Source: Epiperipatus broadwayi
Taxonomy: Eukaryota; Onychophora; Udeonychophora; Euonychophora; Peripatidae
Direction of reading: 5' to 3'
DNA: 64,000 nucleotides
Assembly: GCA_028023455.1 (NCBI GenBank)
Contig: JAQFVV010006246.1
Location: 2,721,501 to 2,785,500, forward strand
The notes under the pieces were generated by a model. It was given only the letters and a program-made list of their open reading frames with translations, searched no databases and was not told the origin of the DNA. Both the position numbers and the translations under genes were made by a program. The first letter of the stretch is position 1. Every line of letters begins with the position of its first letter. Shown in pieces: positions 50,867-63,418 of the stretch.

Positions 50867-50908
<42 letters not shown>
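50829..50908. repeat. (AT)n microsatellites
   Basis: Two AT tracts (50829-50850 and 50868-50908) separated by 17 bases. The second ends in TGTGACC, one of several (TA)n-TG junctions in the window. Confidence 0.95.
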
Positions 50909-50911
<3 letters not shown>

Positions 50912-53900
50912 GACCTTCTGAATGGGCACAAGTAATTAAACTATATTATGTCAGTAGTGAATATCTGCATTGTATTAAAAAAAATGAAATAACCTTAAAA
51001 TTTAAATTTTTTTTTATTAATGGTCCAAAAACTCATACATGGGCCAACTGTGCATTTTTGTTAGCAATTTTTCAAGTATTTGTTGTTATTATTATATTTG
51101 ATCAAGTGTTTAATGTAAGGAAGGGGGTGGATTATTACAGAAAGTGTTGTTATAATAGTTAGATTGATGCAAAGCTGTTTTATTTATTTATAAGATAGTT
51201 TTTGTGTTTGTCTGAGTGGTTTTCTGATTTATTATTTATTATTCATTGACACCCATCCATTTACCAATATTACAATCAGGGAGATATGTTTATCCCATAG
51301 CCATATTAGTCATGTTTTAGTTAGAATAATTTAATATTCATATAGCAGCATATGTGTATGAATGTATCATCATCTCATTTCATTTTCATATCTTAATTTC
51401 AGCACAAAACATTACACTAACAATAAAACATTGAAATTATAGTAAATATCTTTAATAATTTTGTAAGCATATTTTTTTAATCATTAATAAATATCCGGAT
51501 TAGTGAATTATTTAACAAATTAAATTATAATATAAACCATTTCTTTTATTTTTTAATAGTTAACTGATATTCATTTGTTTCCAAGTTATAAAAAAATTTT
51601 TTTTTATTTGATTTGACTTAATTGTGAAGATCAAAATGATTTTTTTTAAAGAAAAGATTTCTTGAATATTAATTAATTGATCAAGTGCAAAAGGGTGGGA
51701 GTTGACCTTTAGAGGATCAGATGACCTTTTTGATTAGTGGGGGAGATATATTTAACTGATAGCTGGTAATAAAAATATAGATTATCTTTGTAATTTCAAC
51801 CAGTATATAGTGTGTCTCTTCCCGGAATCAAAACGGTGTAAAGTGAAACTGTAAAACAGCCTTTTTATAAAGCTCGTTATAGGAACTTCAGACATTTAAA
51901 GCTTTATAGGAGAATGTCTGGCTAAAATATAAAGAAGGTATCAATCTCATTTCTCTTGTCTAGTTGAAACATTTAAATTAACGCTTTCATTTTTGTTTGA
52001 AAGATGTGCTTCTGTACTGTTAAACTTATGTTATTTCATTTACTCTCATTTATCTCTGTTCAGAAAAAAACTAAAGTTCATGAACTGTATAATTCCTTAA
52101 CTACAATGTGTGAACTATATAATGTTTTGCGGAAACACATGCAGACTCTTTTAACATAATTTACTTTGATCAGCTCTCTGTGTAACTTATATTTTACGTA
52201 TACAAAGGTTAAGTTGAAATTAAAAGGATGTGCATATTTATCATGCTATATTTAAAATTACTTCGGAATGCTAACCTTATTTCTTATTTATGCTATAAAT
52301 AATATGTGTTTTATTAAAGGAAGATAACTATATGACTTACCCAGAATAATTGATTGCTATTATCTACAAAATATATACCTAGATTGAATTGAAGGACTTC
52401 AATTTTTTTTTCTTTTCGATACATGGATATTGGAAAATAAAATATTACTGTTAAAGATATACAAATTTCATGTGGACACTTATTAACAACTTAGTAAAAT
52501 TAATAATGTAGCTGTTGACTAATAAATTATGGAAGCGAGTAGTTTTTCTGCAGGAAAATATATTAAACAAGTGGAATTGCTTAAAAATGAATAAAAGAGT
52601 AAACCAATTAATAGCTGAAACTGTCTTTTAATATCTCCATTACCGAAAATATTTGTTGTTACATATGTTATATAAGTGAACTCTATTAGCTTTAGCTAAG
52701 AACATTAGAGCTTACTAGATTAAATTTATCTTGTGGATGTTCTTCCTAGAAATGTTTTTTTTTCTTATATTTCATGTCTTTACTAGCATGCACTCATTTG
52801 AGATATTCTTCGTTATTCAGCAGACCTCGGAAAAGAGACTTTGTACATGAACTTTTTTTTTTTTAAGTTTAAAAATGGATAACCTTTTACTTTCTGTTAT
52901 TATTTCTTGTTATTGGCACATAGGTATATAATAGGCAGTTAGATATATTTATTTAGTGATATGTTTGTTTATTTAATTATAATATTTGCGAACTTCTAGA
53001 ACTTCTCGGAGTAGCATATCCACAAATGGTGGGTAGGCTGGTAAAATTAATATTGTTTGAATATAATTTTATTTTCTTTGAAATTTAAACATATATATAT
53101 ATTGGGGTATATTGTTAAAGAGAAGGATTTTATCTTATATATTTCTCTTTTATCTCGAAGTGAGAATTAATTTCAAGAGTAGCTGGAATAAAAAAAAAAG
53201 AAGAATATTGTGTTAACGATAATAAAACCTCGTTCATTATAATTATTGCTATATAAAGTATAAAACCACTAATGGTTTATTATAAGCTAAAAGTTTTATT
53301 CTCAGTTTATCCTTTACAATTATAATATTGGCATATTAAATAATTTAGAACTATTTTCACATTCTTGTTTACACATATGTGTTTGTTTTATGCAATATTT
53401 CATTTAATTAATAAATATTCGTTTTTATGATTGCTTTTCTCTATACATTTCGGATATTGTTATATTCCAAAAGAATTAAGGAAGTCAGTAATCGATCATA
53501 TATATGTGTTTATCTGCCAATGTATAATATGGAAATGTATAGAACAGCTGTGAGAAATGAAACTAATTTGCTAAGTTCTACGTTTATTGAGGTGGAGAAT
53601 TTTCTCCCTTAGTATATATTTTTCTATTATATAGATTGCCATGGATAGAGTATATTTTAGATTGCGTACATATATGTTAATGATGATATTTCATGAAGTT
53701 AAGTGATGTTTTTCCATTGTTTTGGTGTTGAGGCGAGTTCCCACACCAATAGTATATTTCAGAGTTTTGGTAGTTTGATATTAGATTTATTAGCTAAAGA
53801 GTGTATTCACTCCCCATGTGCTTAGATTCTCTTGAGTATTTATTTTGTATTTTTATAGAAGCATAGCATTATGGAATTTAGTTGGTGGTTAGATAAACAG

Positions 53901-54929
53901 TCAGATCAGGTTCTTTGTTGAATATGAAAGTTGATATAATGTGATATTTGTTGGCTGGTTTATGACGTTGTCCGAAATAAATCACTTGTTTAATAGTTCT
54001 TAAATAAATTGATAATATGTAAAAATATTGCTTTTCTTTTATTATTGCATGAGATGTGACACACAGGCGTAATATAAATAAAATCGCGGATATAAAAGTA
54101 TAATATTGCTAAGTTTATATATTTAAAAATAAACATTATAAAGTATATCATATTAAATTTGCCACAAGTTAGAAATCATCAAATCATCGGAATGATTATT
54201 ATTTGTTTTTATTTTTGTTTTTGTATGCATAAAATTGTATATATTTAAAGTGATTATTTAATTAAGATTATTTAAAGCTGCTGTCTTGATAATCAAGTGT
54301 ATTAATTTGCTGTATTTTAAGAATTGATAGTATATACTCTCAAAAGTATATATAGTGCCCAATAATATAATGTATTATTTATTCAGTGTTGCATTTTGAT
54401 AAAAAGTATTTAGATAGCCTGGATATTCAAAGTCAGAATATTGAGGTATAATTTGTTTGCTAATTTATGTTTATAAATGTATCGTTTATAAATATATGGG
54501 TAATAAATTATGTAATATGTAATGGGGATAATCCCAAATTTCAATTAATGGATTTGTTTGTAAATTTTAAAATTAAGATAAAAGTCTTATTCTGAACTAA
54601 TTACATTTAACTGAATCTTAAGTGTAAATAAATGCTTTGTTTATTATTCAAAACTGTGTCTCCAGTTGTTCTTATATGCATTCGAATTCTAGTTTCCAGA
54701 TTCTACATATCTGTCATAACATAAGTACATTATCTTATAAAGTTGATCATAAATGTGCTGAAATCTGATAATATTGTTCTCTTGATCCAAACATTATATA
54801 AAATATTTTATTGTGCAATAAACTTATAAAAAGGGTCACATACTTAATTATTATTTAGACAATGATGTGAAATTAAAAGGCACCCTATTTCCTTCATTAT
54901 CTAATTGTTAGCTCAGTGAAACATCATCT
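50909..54929. other. Non-coding DNA, possible solo LTR in its first half
   Basis: About 2.2 kb from TGTGACCTTC (50909) to aaatttaaaca (about 53090) is bounded on both sides by (TA)n. It contains a TATA-like tatatag near 51806 followed by a less AT-rich stretch, and an aataaa near 52437. That layout would fit a solo LTR inserted in a TA repeat, but no second copy is present here to prove it. The remainder (53100-54929) is AT-rich with no gene. Confidence 0.4.
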
Positions 54930-55056
<127 letters not shown>

Positions 55057-55570
55057 TCAATAGTCCTAAATTATTATGTAATGGAATTTCTATAATCAAG
55101 TCACATTAAAGATTCCCTGAGATCCGATTTCCTAGTTCCAAATTAATATTGGTGTAATTATTTATATTAAGGTATGCTGGATGATGAAGTTATTCAGTAT
55201 CTTATTTGTATTAAAGTTATGTGGTAGTTGCTCTATGAATGTATTTGGATGATGGAAGAAATCAACTCAGATTATAGTTTATTAACTTGACTAAACAAAA
55301 TGTTATTAGTTTATTATGTAATTTATTAACTAGTGAAGCATGCATCTTGTTTTACTCCTCAATAATATTTCTTCCTTCATTTAAAATATATTCTGTATAT
55401 TTTAAAATTGTCTTTAACTCTCCACTAAGCTAGGCTATGAATCAGATATAATAGAAGAGTCTCGGCATTAGTTTTTGATAATTTACAATTATTAATTTAT
55501 TCTATTCATCAATAGAATTGGCGCTCTGGGCATTTGTTCGTATAGTGTATAGGAATGGTGTAGAGTGTGG
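55057..55570. other. Spacer before the palindrome
   Basis: No gene. At about 55519 the string ttggcgctctgggc resembles a tRNA primer-binding site but has no LTR end beside it. Confidence 0.5.
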
Positions 55571-56186
55571 GGGTTATAATATATATATATATTGTACCTA
55601 TATTGGTATAGGCACATATAATTTTTATCTAAAATTATTATTAAAGTAATATTTCGTTAAAGAAAAACATAAAATTGAATGTTGAAGAGTTTATTCAGTT
55701 TGTTTTTGAAAAAGATAAAAATCAAATAGTTTTCTAGCGTTAGTTTTGAAATAAAAAAGCTACAATTAATTAATCAGAAGGGGAGAGGGGTGTTTTGTTA
55801 GAGAAATTAAACTAAGAGTTATAAAAGGAAGTAAAGAGTTTTTATTACTATTTGTAAAAATATAATTTAAAAAGTTAAAACATACAAATCTCTTTTCATT
55901 CAATTTTAATTAAAGAAAAAAAATAATGTTAAAACTAAATAGTAAATTGTATTAAAAATATATATGCGTATATATGTGTGATTTGTAAATAAATAAAATG
56001 TATGCGAAATAAAAGAAGATTATCATTAAAAACACGGCAATGGCTATTAATAAAATAAAACAACACATTTTATTGCATGGCTATTACTAATTAAGCAATC
56101 TTCCAAAACACGTTTATCAAATGATTATCATTGGAATTTGGTAACAGATCTTTGCCGGAGATATTAGAAAGACAACAAGGCGCAGG

Positions 56187-56195
56187 TATAAATAG
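56187..56195 (+). promoter_or_regulatory. TATA box in left arm
   Basis: TATAAATAG preceded by cgcagg and followed about 25 bases later by repeated cagttccacaaatt units. It would drive transcription through the palindrome centre. Confidence 0.6.
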
Positions 56196-58419
56196 ACCTT
56201 TTTTTTATCGGACAGTAATCAGTTCCACAAATTAATTGAGTGAGATCAGTTCCACAAATTAATTGAGTGAGTGCAGTTCAGAAATTAATTGTGCAGTTAA
56301 CAAACAAAATGCAGTGTTGAGAAGATCTTGGGAATGCACATTTATCTCCAGCCCAGATGTCCGAGAAAACAGCAGATCTGCCCGTGAAATAATGTCAGCT
56401 TAACATCTTAGAAAATCTCCGTCAGTATCTATTTGTCTCCGATAGTAATAATCGTGAAAATCAGGAAACTCAGCAAGGAAACGTCCCAGCCGGCTGGAAG
56501 CATTCATACTGGAAACATTCATACTGGAAGAAACAACAAACAAGAAGAAAACAAAGTGTTAAATCTACATTCAAAATCCTAGGTAAAACATTTGCTTATT
56601 TTCGTTTATACTGTAATAGCCATTGCATTTCATTAATTCGTGCGAATCCTCCAAGAGTCTAATTATATGAACTCGATATCATACATAAATGAACTATTGA
56701 TATGTGTGTGATTAAATTTCAAATGCTATGTAGTCCTTTATTATCATTATTATGTGTGTGCATGAGTTAATATGTGCGTGATCATTATATCAATATTTAT
56801 TAGTTAAATTAGAGTGTTCTGTTATTAAATCTATAGGAATATTTAAACTATTTAGAAATGTTAATTTAAAATATGCGTGTGTTTTATTAGAATTATAAAA
56901 TGTTTAAATTTAGTAAATAAATGTTAGTTAATAAATTATCTTTAAAATTAAACTTTATTTGTCGGTCAATTCTTTTTATCAATTCTTTTACAATTCTTTT
57001 TATCAATTCCTTTTATCAAGTCTTTTAACCACTAATTATGTATAATCTATTAGTGATTACAAACAGCTGAGCTAGTCGTGGATTTAGGCGTTGAGTTAGT
57101 TGCCACTATTCAAAGTGTGTTGTCTATTTTTGTAGAATAAGCAGCTGGCGCCCGTGTTTATACACAAACAAAAAAAAAGTGCTTTGAACTTGGTGTTGAA
57201 CTCAACAGCCGAGAAGAAGCTATGTCCTGGAAATGTAATGCTAGTTATATACTTTATAGCTATCGTTTGGGCATACATACTCTCCGAGTATGTTCTTCTC
57301 TGCCTAAGAGGCCGGTGTTTCGAATCCACATATTCGAACTTTGGTTCAAATGGCGCCCCATGTTGGGCACCATTTGAACCGTGTTTGAATATGTGGATTC
57401 GAATCACCGGTCTCTTAGGCAGAGAAGAACATACTCGGAGAGTATGTATGCCCAAACGATAGCTATAAAGTATATAACTAGCGTTACATTTCCAGGACAT
57501 AGCTTCTTCTCGGCTGTTGAGTTCAACACCAAGTTCAAAGCACTTTTTTTGTTTGTGTATAAACACGGGCGCCAGCTGCTTATTCTAAAAGAATACTAAA
57601 AGAATAGACAACGCACTTTGAACAGTGGCCACTAACTCAACGCCTAAATCCACGACTAGCTCAGTTGTTTGTAATCACTAATAGATTATACTTAATTAGT
57701 GGTTAAAAGACTTGATAAAAGGGAATTGATAAAAAGAATTGACTGACAAATAAAGTTTAATTTTAAAGATAATTTATTAACTAACATTTATTTACTAAAT
57801 TTAAACATTTTATAATTCTAATAAAACACACGCATATTTTAAATTAACATTTCTAAATAGTTTAAATATTCCTATAGATTTAATAACAGAACACTCTAAT
57901 TTAACTAATAAATATTGATATAATGATCACGCACATATTAACTCATGCACACACATAATAATGATAATAAAGGACTACATAGCATTTGAAATTTAATCAC
58001 ACACATATCAATAGTTCATTTATGTATGATATCGAGTTCATATAATTAGACTCTTGGAGGATTCGCACGAATTAATGAAATGCAATGGCTATTACAGTAT
58101 AACGAAAATAAGCAAATGTTTTACCTAGGATTTTGAACGTAGATTTAACACTTTGTTTTCTTCTTGTTTGTTGTTTCTTCCAGTATGAATGCTTCCAGCC
58201 AGCTGGGATGTTTCCTTGCTGAGTTTCCTGATTTTCACGATTATTACTATCGGAGACAAATAGATACTGACGATTTTCTCAGACATCTGGGCTGGAGATA
58301 AACGTGCATTCCCAAGATCTTCTCAACACTGCATTTTGTTTGTTAACTGCTCAATTCATTGCTGAACTGCACTCACTCAATTAATTTGTGGAACTGAATT
58401 GTCCGATAAAAAAAAAGGT

Positions 58420-58428
58420 CTATTTATA
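58420..58428 (-). promoter_or_regulatory. TATA box in right arm
   Basis: Exact mirror of the left-arm TATAAATAG, with the same flanks on the minus strand. Transcripts from the two boxes would converge and overlap. Confidence 0.6.
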
Positions 58429-59040
58429 CCTGCGCCTTGTTGTCTTTCTCATATCTCCGGCAAAGATCTGTTGTCGAATTGATAATCATTTGATAAACGT
58501 GTTTTGGAAGATTGCTTAATTAGTAATAGCCATGCAATAAAACGTGTTGTTTTATTTTATTAATAGCCATTGCCGTGTTTTTAATGATAATCTTCTTTTA
58601 TTTCACATACATTTTATTTATTTACAAATCACACATATATACGCATATATATTTTTAATACAATTTACTATTTAGTTTTAACATTATTTTTCTTTAATTA
58701 AAATTGAATGAAAAGAGATTTGTATGTTTTAACTTTTTCAAATTATATTTTTACGAATACTAATAAAAACTCTTTACTTCCTTTTACAACCCTTAGTTTC
58801 AGTTCTCAAACCAAGACTCCCCCTCCCCCCCTTTTGATTAATTAATTGTAGCTTTTTTTATTTCAAAAACTACCGCTAGAACACTATTTGATTTTTATCC
58901 TTTTCTAAAACAAACTGTAATAAACACTTCAACATTTAATTTTATGTTTTTCTTTTATGAACGATTATTTTAATAATATTATTTTAGATTAAATTATATG
59001 TGCCTATATCAATATAGGTACAATATATATATATATTGTT

Positions 59041-60984
59041 AGAAATATATAATGTTTTGTAATTTAATTGTTACTAATTTCATTCTTTTCTGAGCCAATG
59101 TAATCTGGCAAAATGAAAATACACACAGAAAATTCAGTTTTTTTTAATATTTACTTTTATTGTTGCCAGTGTATAATTAGAAAATAATTAAATGAATTAA
59201 TCATTTTAGTATTAAAAAAGAGAATATAGATTTTTTTATATCAGATATATCATGATAAAAATTAGATAAAGATAATCTAATTACTAAAACCAGAGGAGAA
59301 CTGACTAACCAATTGTAAGCCAGGAAAGGAATCACATTTAACGTCAACCATTGACAAGGTTTATATCTTAGTGGAAAAGAAATCCTGTGATAACATGTTA
59401 GTTAATTGCAGTAGATTAATTTCCAAAGCAATCTATTCTTCATAATCCAAAAATAAAAATCTAATGACATTAAACTGATAATACTGACTTATACTATTCA
59501 CTATCATTGTTATTTTATATAATATCTGAATTTTTGATTATATATTAAAATTATTATAAATTCATAAACTACTTATAATCTGTTCTACATTATTATTGAG
59601 AATCATAGCAACTGATACTCTCACCATTCAGATGAATTGTGCTTGGAAAATAATGCACAGATTACCAAACTAGTAATTAGATTAGATAGTATTGAGAATA
59701 TTTTTTCTTAAATTGCAATGATGTCTGTCATGCAAGTTGATATTTCTGATTAACATTAATGATTTAGAAAATTAGATAGATGTACATTTTGTATATAGAG
59801 AAAGATAAAATAAAATTGTTCACTGGCCTAAATGTCATACATGTTACTATGAATTAAACAAGCCTGAAGATGTAACATAAGAACAACTTGTTGATCATTT
59901 TGCAACTATTTTTAGTCTACATAAGACATATCATTACATTTCAGAAATTGCAGTCTAATCAAAAATGAGAAAATAAAAAATTAATATAGTTCTTCATGAA
60001 TTGCATAAAAATTGTGTTTATGTTTCATTTCTTGGGGGGGGGGGGATTTTTTGAGCAATTTGGGTGACATACATGCAATAATAATGTAAACAAAACATAC
60101 GCTTGATCAGTGTTTTTGGTAGAATGCCATCTGTGGACATATATATATTACCGGTTATTAGAAGAGAAATTATTTCACAGAAATATATATATATAGGTTG
60201 TTAAATTGATTGGACTTGCCAATAACTCAAAATATTTTGCCACCTAAGATTTATTCCGTTAGTAGTCTATAATGAAGAATTATGCCATAAAACATGCACT
60301 TCTTAAGAGGTTCCAAAAAAATTTCTTTTTACAGATCCAATATCTTGATTTAGACTTTTTGGATTTTATAAAAATTTTATTAACAAATTCAAGATAATCT
60401 ATGGTCATTACAATCATTTATTAAATAAATGGAATTTTATAGATACTAATCTATATAGATGTGGATGAACACAAACTCTGAATCACATAATTAATAATTA
60501 TCATCAAATGTAAGCTACAGTAGCATAATTGAAGAATTTAATAAAATCAGTATGCTTCTTCATAGTATTTTAAAGTTAGTCTATCTGAATTTTAAAAAAA
60601 TCCATATGCTAAGTAAATAAATATATTGATGAATAAACTGTTTTTTCTACAGAAAAACCAAGTTATGGAAAGAGTGTTAAATAAAGTAAAATAATTCCCA
60701 AAAAATAAATTGAAGATTAAACATAATCCAAATTCTGCTTATACATGACACGATTCAATTGTCTGAAGTGAGACAGAGTCTAAACATAGAATTAAATACT
60801 TGTAGATTAATTGTAAAATTTAATGTTAAAATATGTAAAGTTTAATATTACAAAATGTACAGTGTAAAATATTTACTATGGTAAATGTATAATTAAAATT
60901 GTATATATTAAATTTAAAATGTGTATAGTGTTATAAATAATAAATTTAAATTTGTGGTTATTTATTAAGTGGATAAGAAGGGTG
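59041..60984. other. AT-rich DNA with a possible LINE trace
   Basis: Near 60458-60510 the plus strand reads CG.TQTLNHIINNYHQ, faintly like the cysteine-histidine tail of some LINEs. Near 59840-59960 a frame reads EQLVDHFATIFSLH, like an endonuclease-RT linker. Both are too short and broken to call. A run of 13 G occurs at about 60033-60045. Confidence 0.3.
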
Positions 60985-61060
60985 TAAATACTTTAGAAAA
61001 AGGCTTTAATCTTTATCATATGTGCAATTTTACATATTGCAACTTTACATTAGTTTATAC

Positions 61061-62808
61061 CAGTGTTTCTCAACCTTGCTGTCGTGCAACCCAATAGTCT
61101 TCATTGAAATAGTTCTGCGACCCAAATGTTTATTACATAAATTATAATATAAAATAAAAGAAGATATTACATCAGCCCGGTATTTTATATATGTATATAT
61201 TTGGATTAATTTGATAATATTTATAATAAACAAATAATTTGTAAGTTAAAAGTTGAATTAAAGTTAAACTATATATTTTTAAACCATTAAGCATCACATG
61301 ATCACATTTCCTATACTAGCACATTAATTGTTGATAAACAGAGCAAAACTCTCCATACAGTATTGCCACCTGTGCTAAACAGAGTAATCAATGGATGCCA
61401 GAAGCTTGTGCATAAAATCCCTATCCAATGCCTACTCATCCAATATCCCCAGACTAGTTTCTGGCTTGTGGCCTTCGTCAGTGAGGAGCTTTGGATCTGA
61501 GAGCACTGCATCTCGATCTTAGGATCTAATGCAACCCTCTAGCAACCACCTTTTATCTCTACTTAACTACAAAACTATGAGAATGAAATTGAAAACACAA
61601 AAAATATTTTCAATCTAAGCTCAATAGCTTATATAGTCATATGGGTCTGAACTCAGTTCAGCACCCATACATTTTGGTGTCTTTGGCTCTTTTACAACCA
61701 TAGCCACCACTATCCTATTAGGCAGGATTGGTGTTAAACCATTAAGCATCACATGATCACAAGCCAGAAACTAGTCTGGGGATATTGGATGAGTAGGCAT
61801 TGGATAGGGAATTTATGCACAAGCCTTCTGGCATCCATTGATTACTCTGTTTAGCACAGGTGGCAATACTGTATGGAGAGTTTTGCTCTGTTTATCAACA
61901 ATTAATGTGCTAGTATAGGAAATGTGATCATGTGATGCTTAATGGTTTAACACCAATCCTGCCTAATAGGATAGTGGTGGCTATGGTTGTAAAAGAGCCA
62001 AAGACACCAAAATGTATGGGTGCTGAACTGAGTTCAGACCCATATGACTATATAAGCTATTGAGCTTAGATTGAAAATATTTTTTGTGTTTTCAATTTCA
62101 TTCTCATAGTTTTGTAGTTAAGTAGAGATAAAAGGTGGTTGCTAGAGGGTTGCATTAGATCCTAAGATCTAGATGCAGTGCTCTCAGATCCAAAGCTCCT
62201 CACTGACAAAGGCCACAAGCCAGAAACTAGTCTGGGGATATTGGATGAGTAGGCATTGGATAGGGATTTTATGCACAAGCCTTCTGGCATCCATTGAACA
62301 CTCTGTTTAGCACAGGTGGCAATACTGTATGGAGAGTTTTGCTCTGTTTATATATTTTTAATTTAAAAGCTTAACATATTTTGTTAATTACCAAAAAAAA
62401 AAAAGTATTTGCTTTTTAAATAAGGTTTTATTTATATACAAAATATAAGCATGTTTTAGTTGCATTAATTTTCCATCACTGGTGCTGGTTGACGCTTTGG
62501 CTACATTATTAATTTTAGTTGCATTTTTGGTTGCAATTTTTGAATAATTACATTTTGAAAATAATCATGAAATTTAACATTATGATTATTTAAGTTCAAA
62601 TTTACAATTGAATTTGAAAAAACTACACAAAACATAGGTAGTATTACTTCTTAATTTTTTTATTCATATTAATATTTTCTTAAAATGTAAAAAGATTTTT
62701 GCTATCAGATATTTATGTTTTTATTTCTTGGTGCATATTTGTGACCCATTAAAAATTTAATGTGACCCAATATTGATTGGGTCACGATCCAAAGATTGAG
62801 AAACGCTA
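61061..62808. mobile_element. hAT-like non-autonomous element
   Basis: Termini cagtgtttctcaacctt on the left and aaagattgagaaacgcta on the right are imperfect inverted repeats of the CAGTGNTTCTCAACC type well known from hAT transposons. An identical 8 bp duplication gtttatac flanks it (61053-61060 and 62809-62816), the hAT target length. Sub-terminal gacccaat/attgggtc strings are also inverted. The interior is occupied by a palindrome (61281-62352) and AT-rich filler. No transposase ORF is present. Confidence 0.9.
61281..62352. repeat. Internal palindrome of the hAT-like element
   Basis: The left arm, about 61338-61735, is the near-identical inverse of 61949-62350. The arms consist of a segment X (containing actagtctggggatattgga) and a segment Y (containing gggtgctgaactgagttcag). 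The loop, 61736-61948, is itself a third copy of X flanked by an inverted aaaccattaagcatcacatg. X therefore occurs three times (one inverted, two forward). No protein similarity was recognised. Confidence 0.88.
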
Positions 62809-62816
62809 GTTTATAC

Positions 62817-63418
62817 ATTTCTGTTATAAAGATCATAATATTGACTTGCTGTAAATCACAATATTTAGCATGAGTTAATGTGTGAGGGAAATAGTAGATT
62901 TAAAAAAGTGAACAGAGTAACAGCTTCACACTCTCAAATCAAGATGCTTTAGTTTGGCCTTTATAAATGGGAATTTAGCTTAAAAATGACTATTCTTATC
63001 TTTATAAAGTCACTATCTTGTGTCGAGGTTTAAGAGGTTCCTTTATAGTCAAAAAACAATATTGTTTGACTATTATAAACATTCAAGATGCATATGATAA
63101 TGGTTAAAGCCTTTTTCTAAAGTATTTAATACTTCCTATGCATTTAATAAATAATCATAACTTTACATTAGTTTATTTCCATTATAAAAATTGTAATATC
63201 GACTTGCAAGATTTTGTGCGAGTTAAGGAAATAGTGGACTTAAAAAGTTATGAGAGTAACAGCTTCACACTCTCAAATCAAAAAGTTTCAGATAGACTGT
63301 TCCTATCTTTATAAAGTCATTATCTTGTGTTGGGGTTTGAGAGGTCCCCTATAGTCAAAAAACAACTATTATAAACATTCAAGATGCATATGATAAAGAT
63401 TAAAGCCTTTCTCTTAAA
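62817..63418. repeat. Tandem duplication of the outer element's right part
   Basis: Two related units (about 62806-63130 and 63164-63418) share 'acagcttcacactctcaaat', 'tctttataaagtca', 'tatcttgtgt', 'tatagtcaaaaaacaa' and 'ttataaacattcaagatgca', and both end in a 'taaagcctttctc'-like terminus. The second unit lacks a short segment present in the first. Confidence 0.85.

Larger units (their letters stand above)
55571..59040. mobile_element. 3.4 kb near-perfect palindrome with LTR-like arms
   Basis: The left arm (55571-57361) is the reverse complement of the right arm (57362-59040) with a few substitutions and small indels. The centre is at about 57361-57362, inside a hairpin (ggttcaaatgg / ccatttgaacc). 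Outer ends are tgtacctatattggtat on the left and its inverse at 59022 on the right, both set in (TA)n. Each arm looks like an LTR plus leader: TG start, a TATA box facing inward, a following GC-richer stretch, an aagca end at about 57143 and TGGCGCCCGTG at 57146, similar to a primer-binding site. No polymerase, integrase or transposase is readable. The 156-codon frame at 57096-57566 (-) and its mirror frames are consequences of the palindrome. The left arm has an extra 26 bp tandem unit (56220-56272). This could be a fold-back element or an inverted-dimer derivative of an LTR retrotransposon. Confidence 0.85.
60985..63140. mobile_element. Outer terminal-inverted-repeat element
   Basis: The left end (taaatactttagaaaaaggc, then tttaatctttatcatatg) is inverted at 63093-63138 (catatgataatggttaaagc, then ctttttctaaagtatttaat). 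The hAT-like element at 61061-62808 is inserted inside it, splitting the string actttacattagtttata. The right part is tandemly repeated to 63418. No transposase was found. Confidence 0.7.

Noticed and set aside
57096-57566. 156-codon minus-strand frame (and mirrored plus-strand frames) at the palindrome centre
   Set aside because: Open because the sequence is self-complementary; the two halves mirror each other and show no protein family resemblance.
59840-60510. Faint LINE-like peptide traces
   Set aside because: Too short and interrupted to distinguish from chance; kept only as a remark in the region entry.
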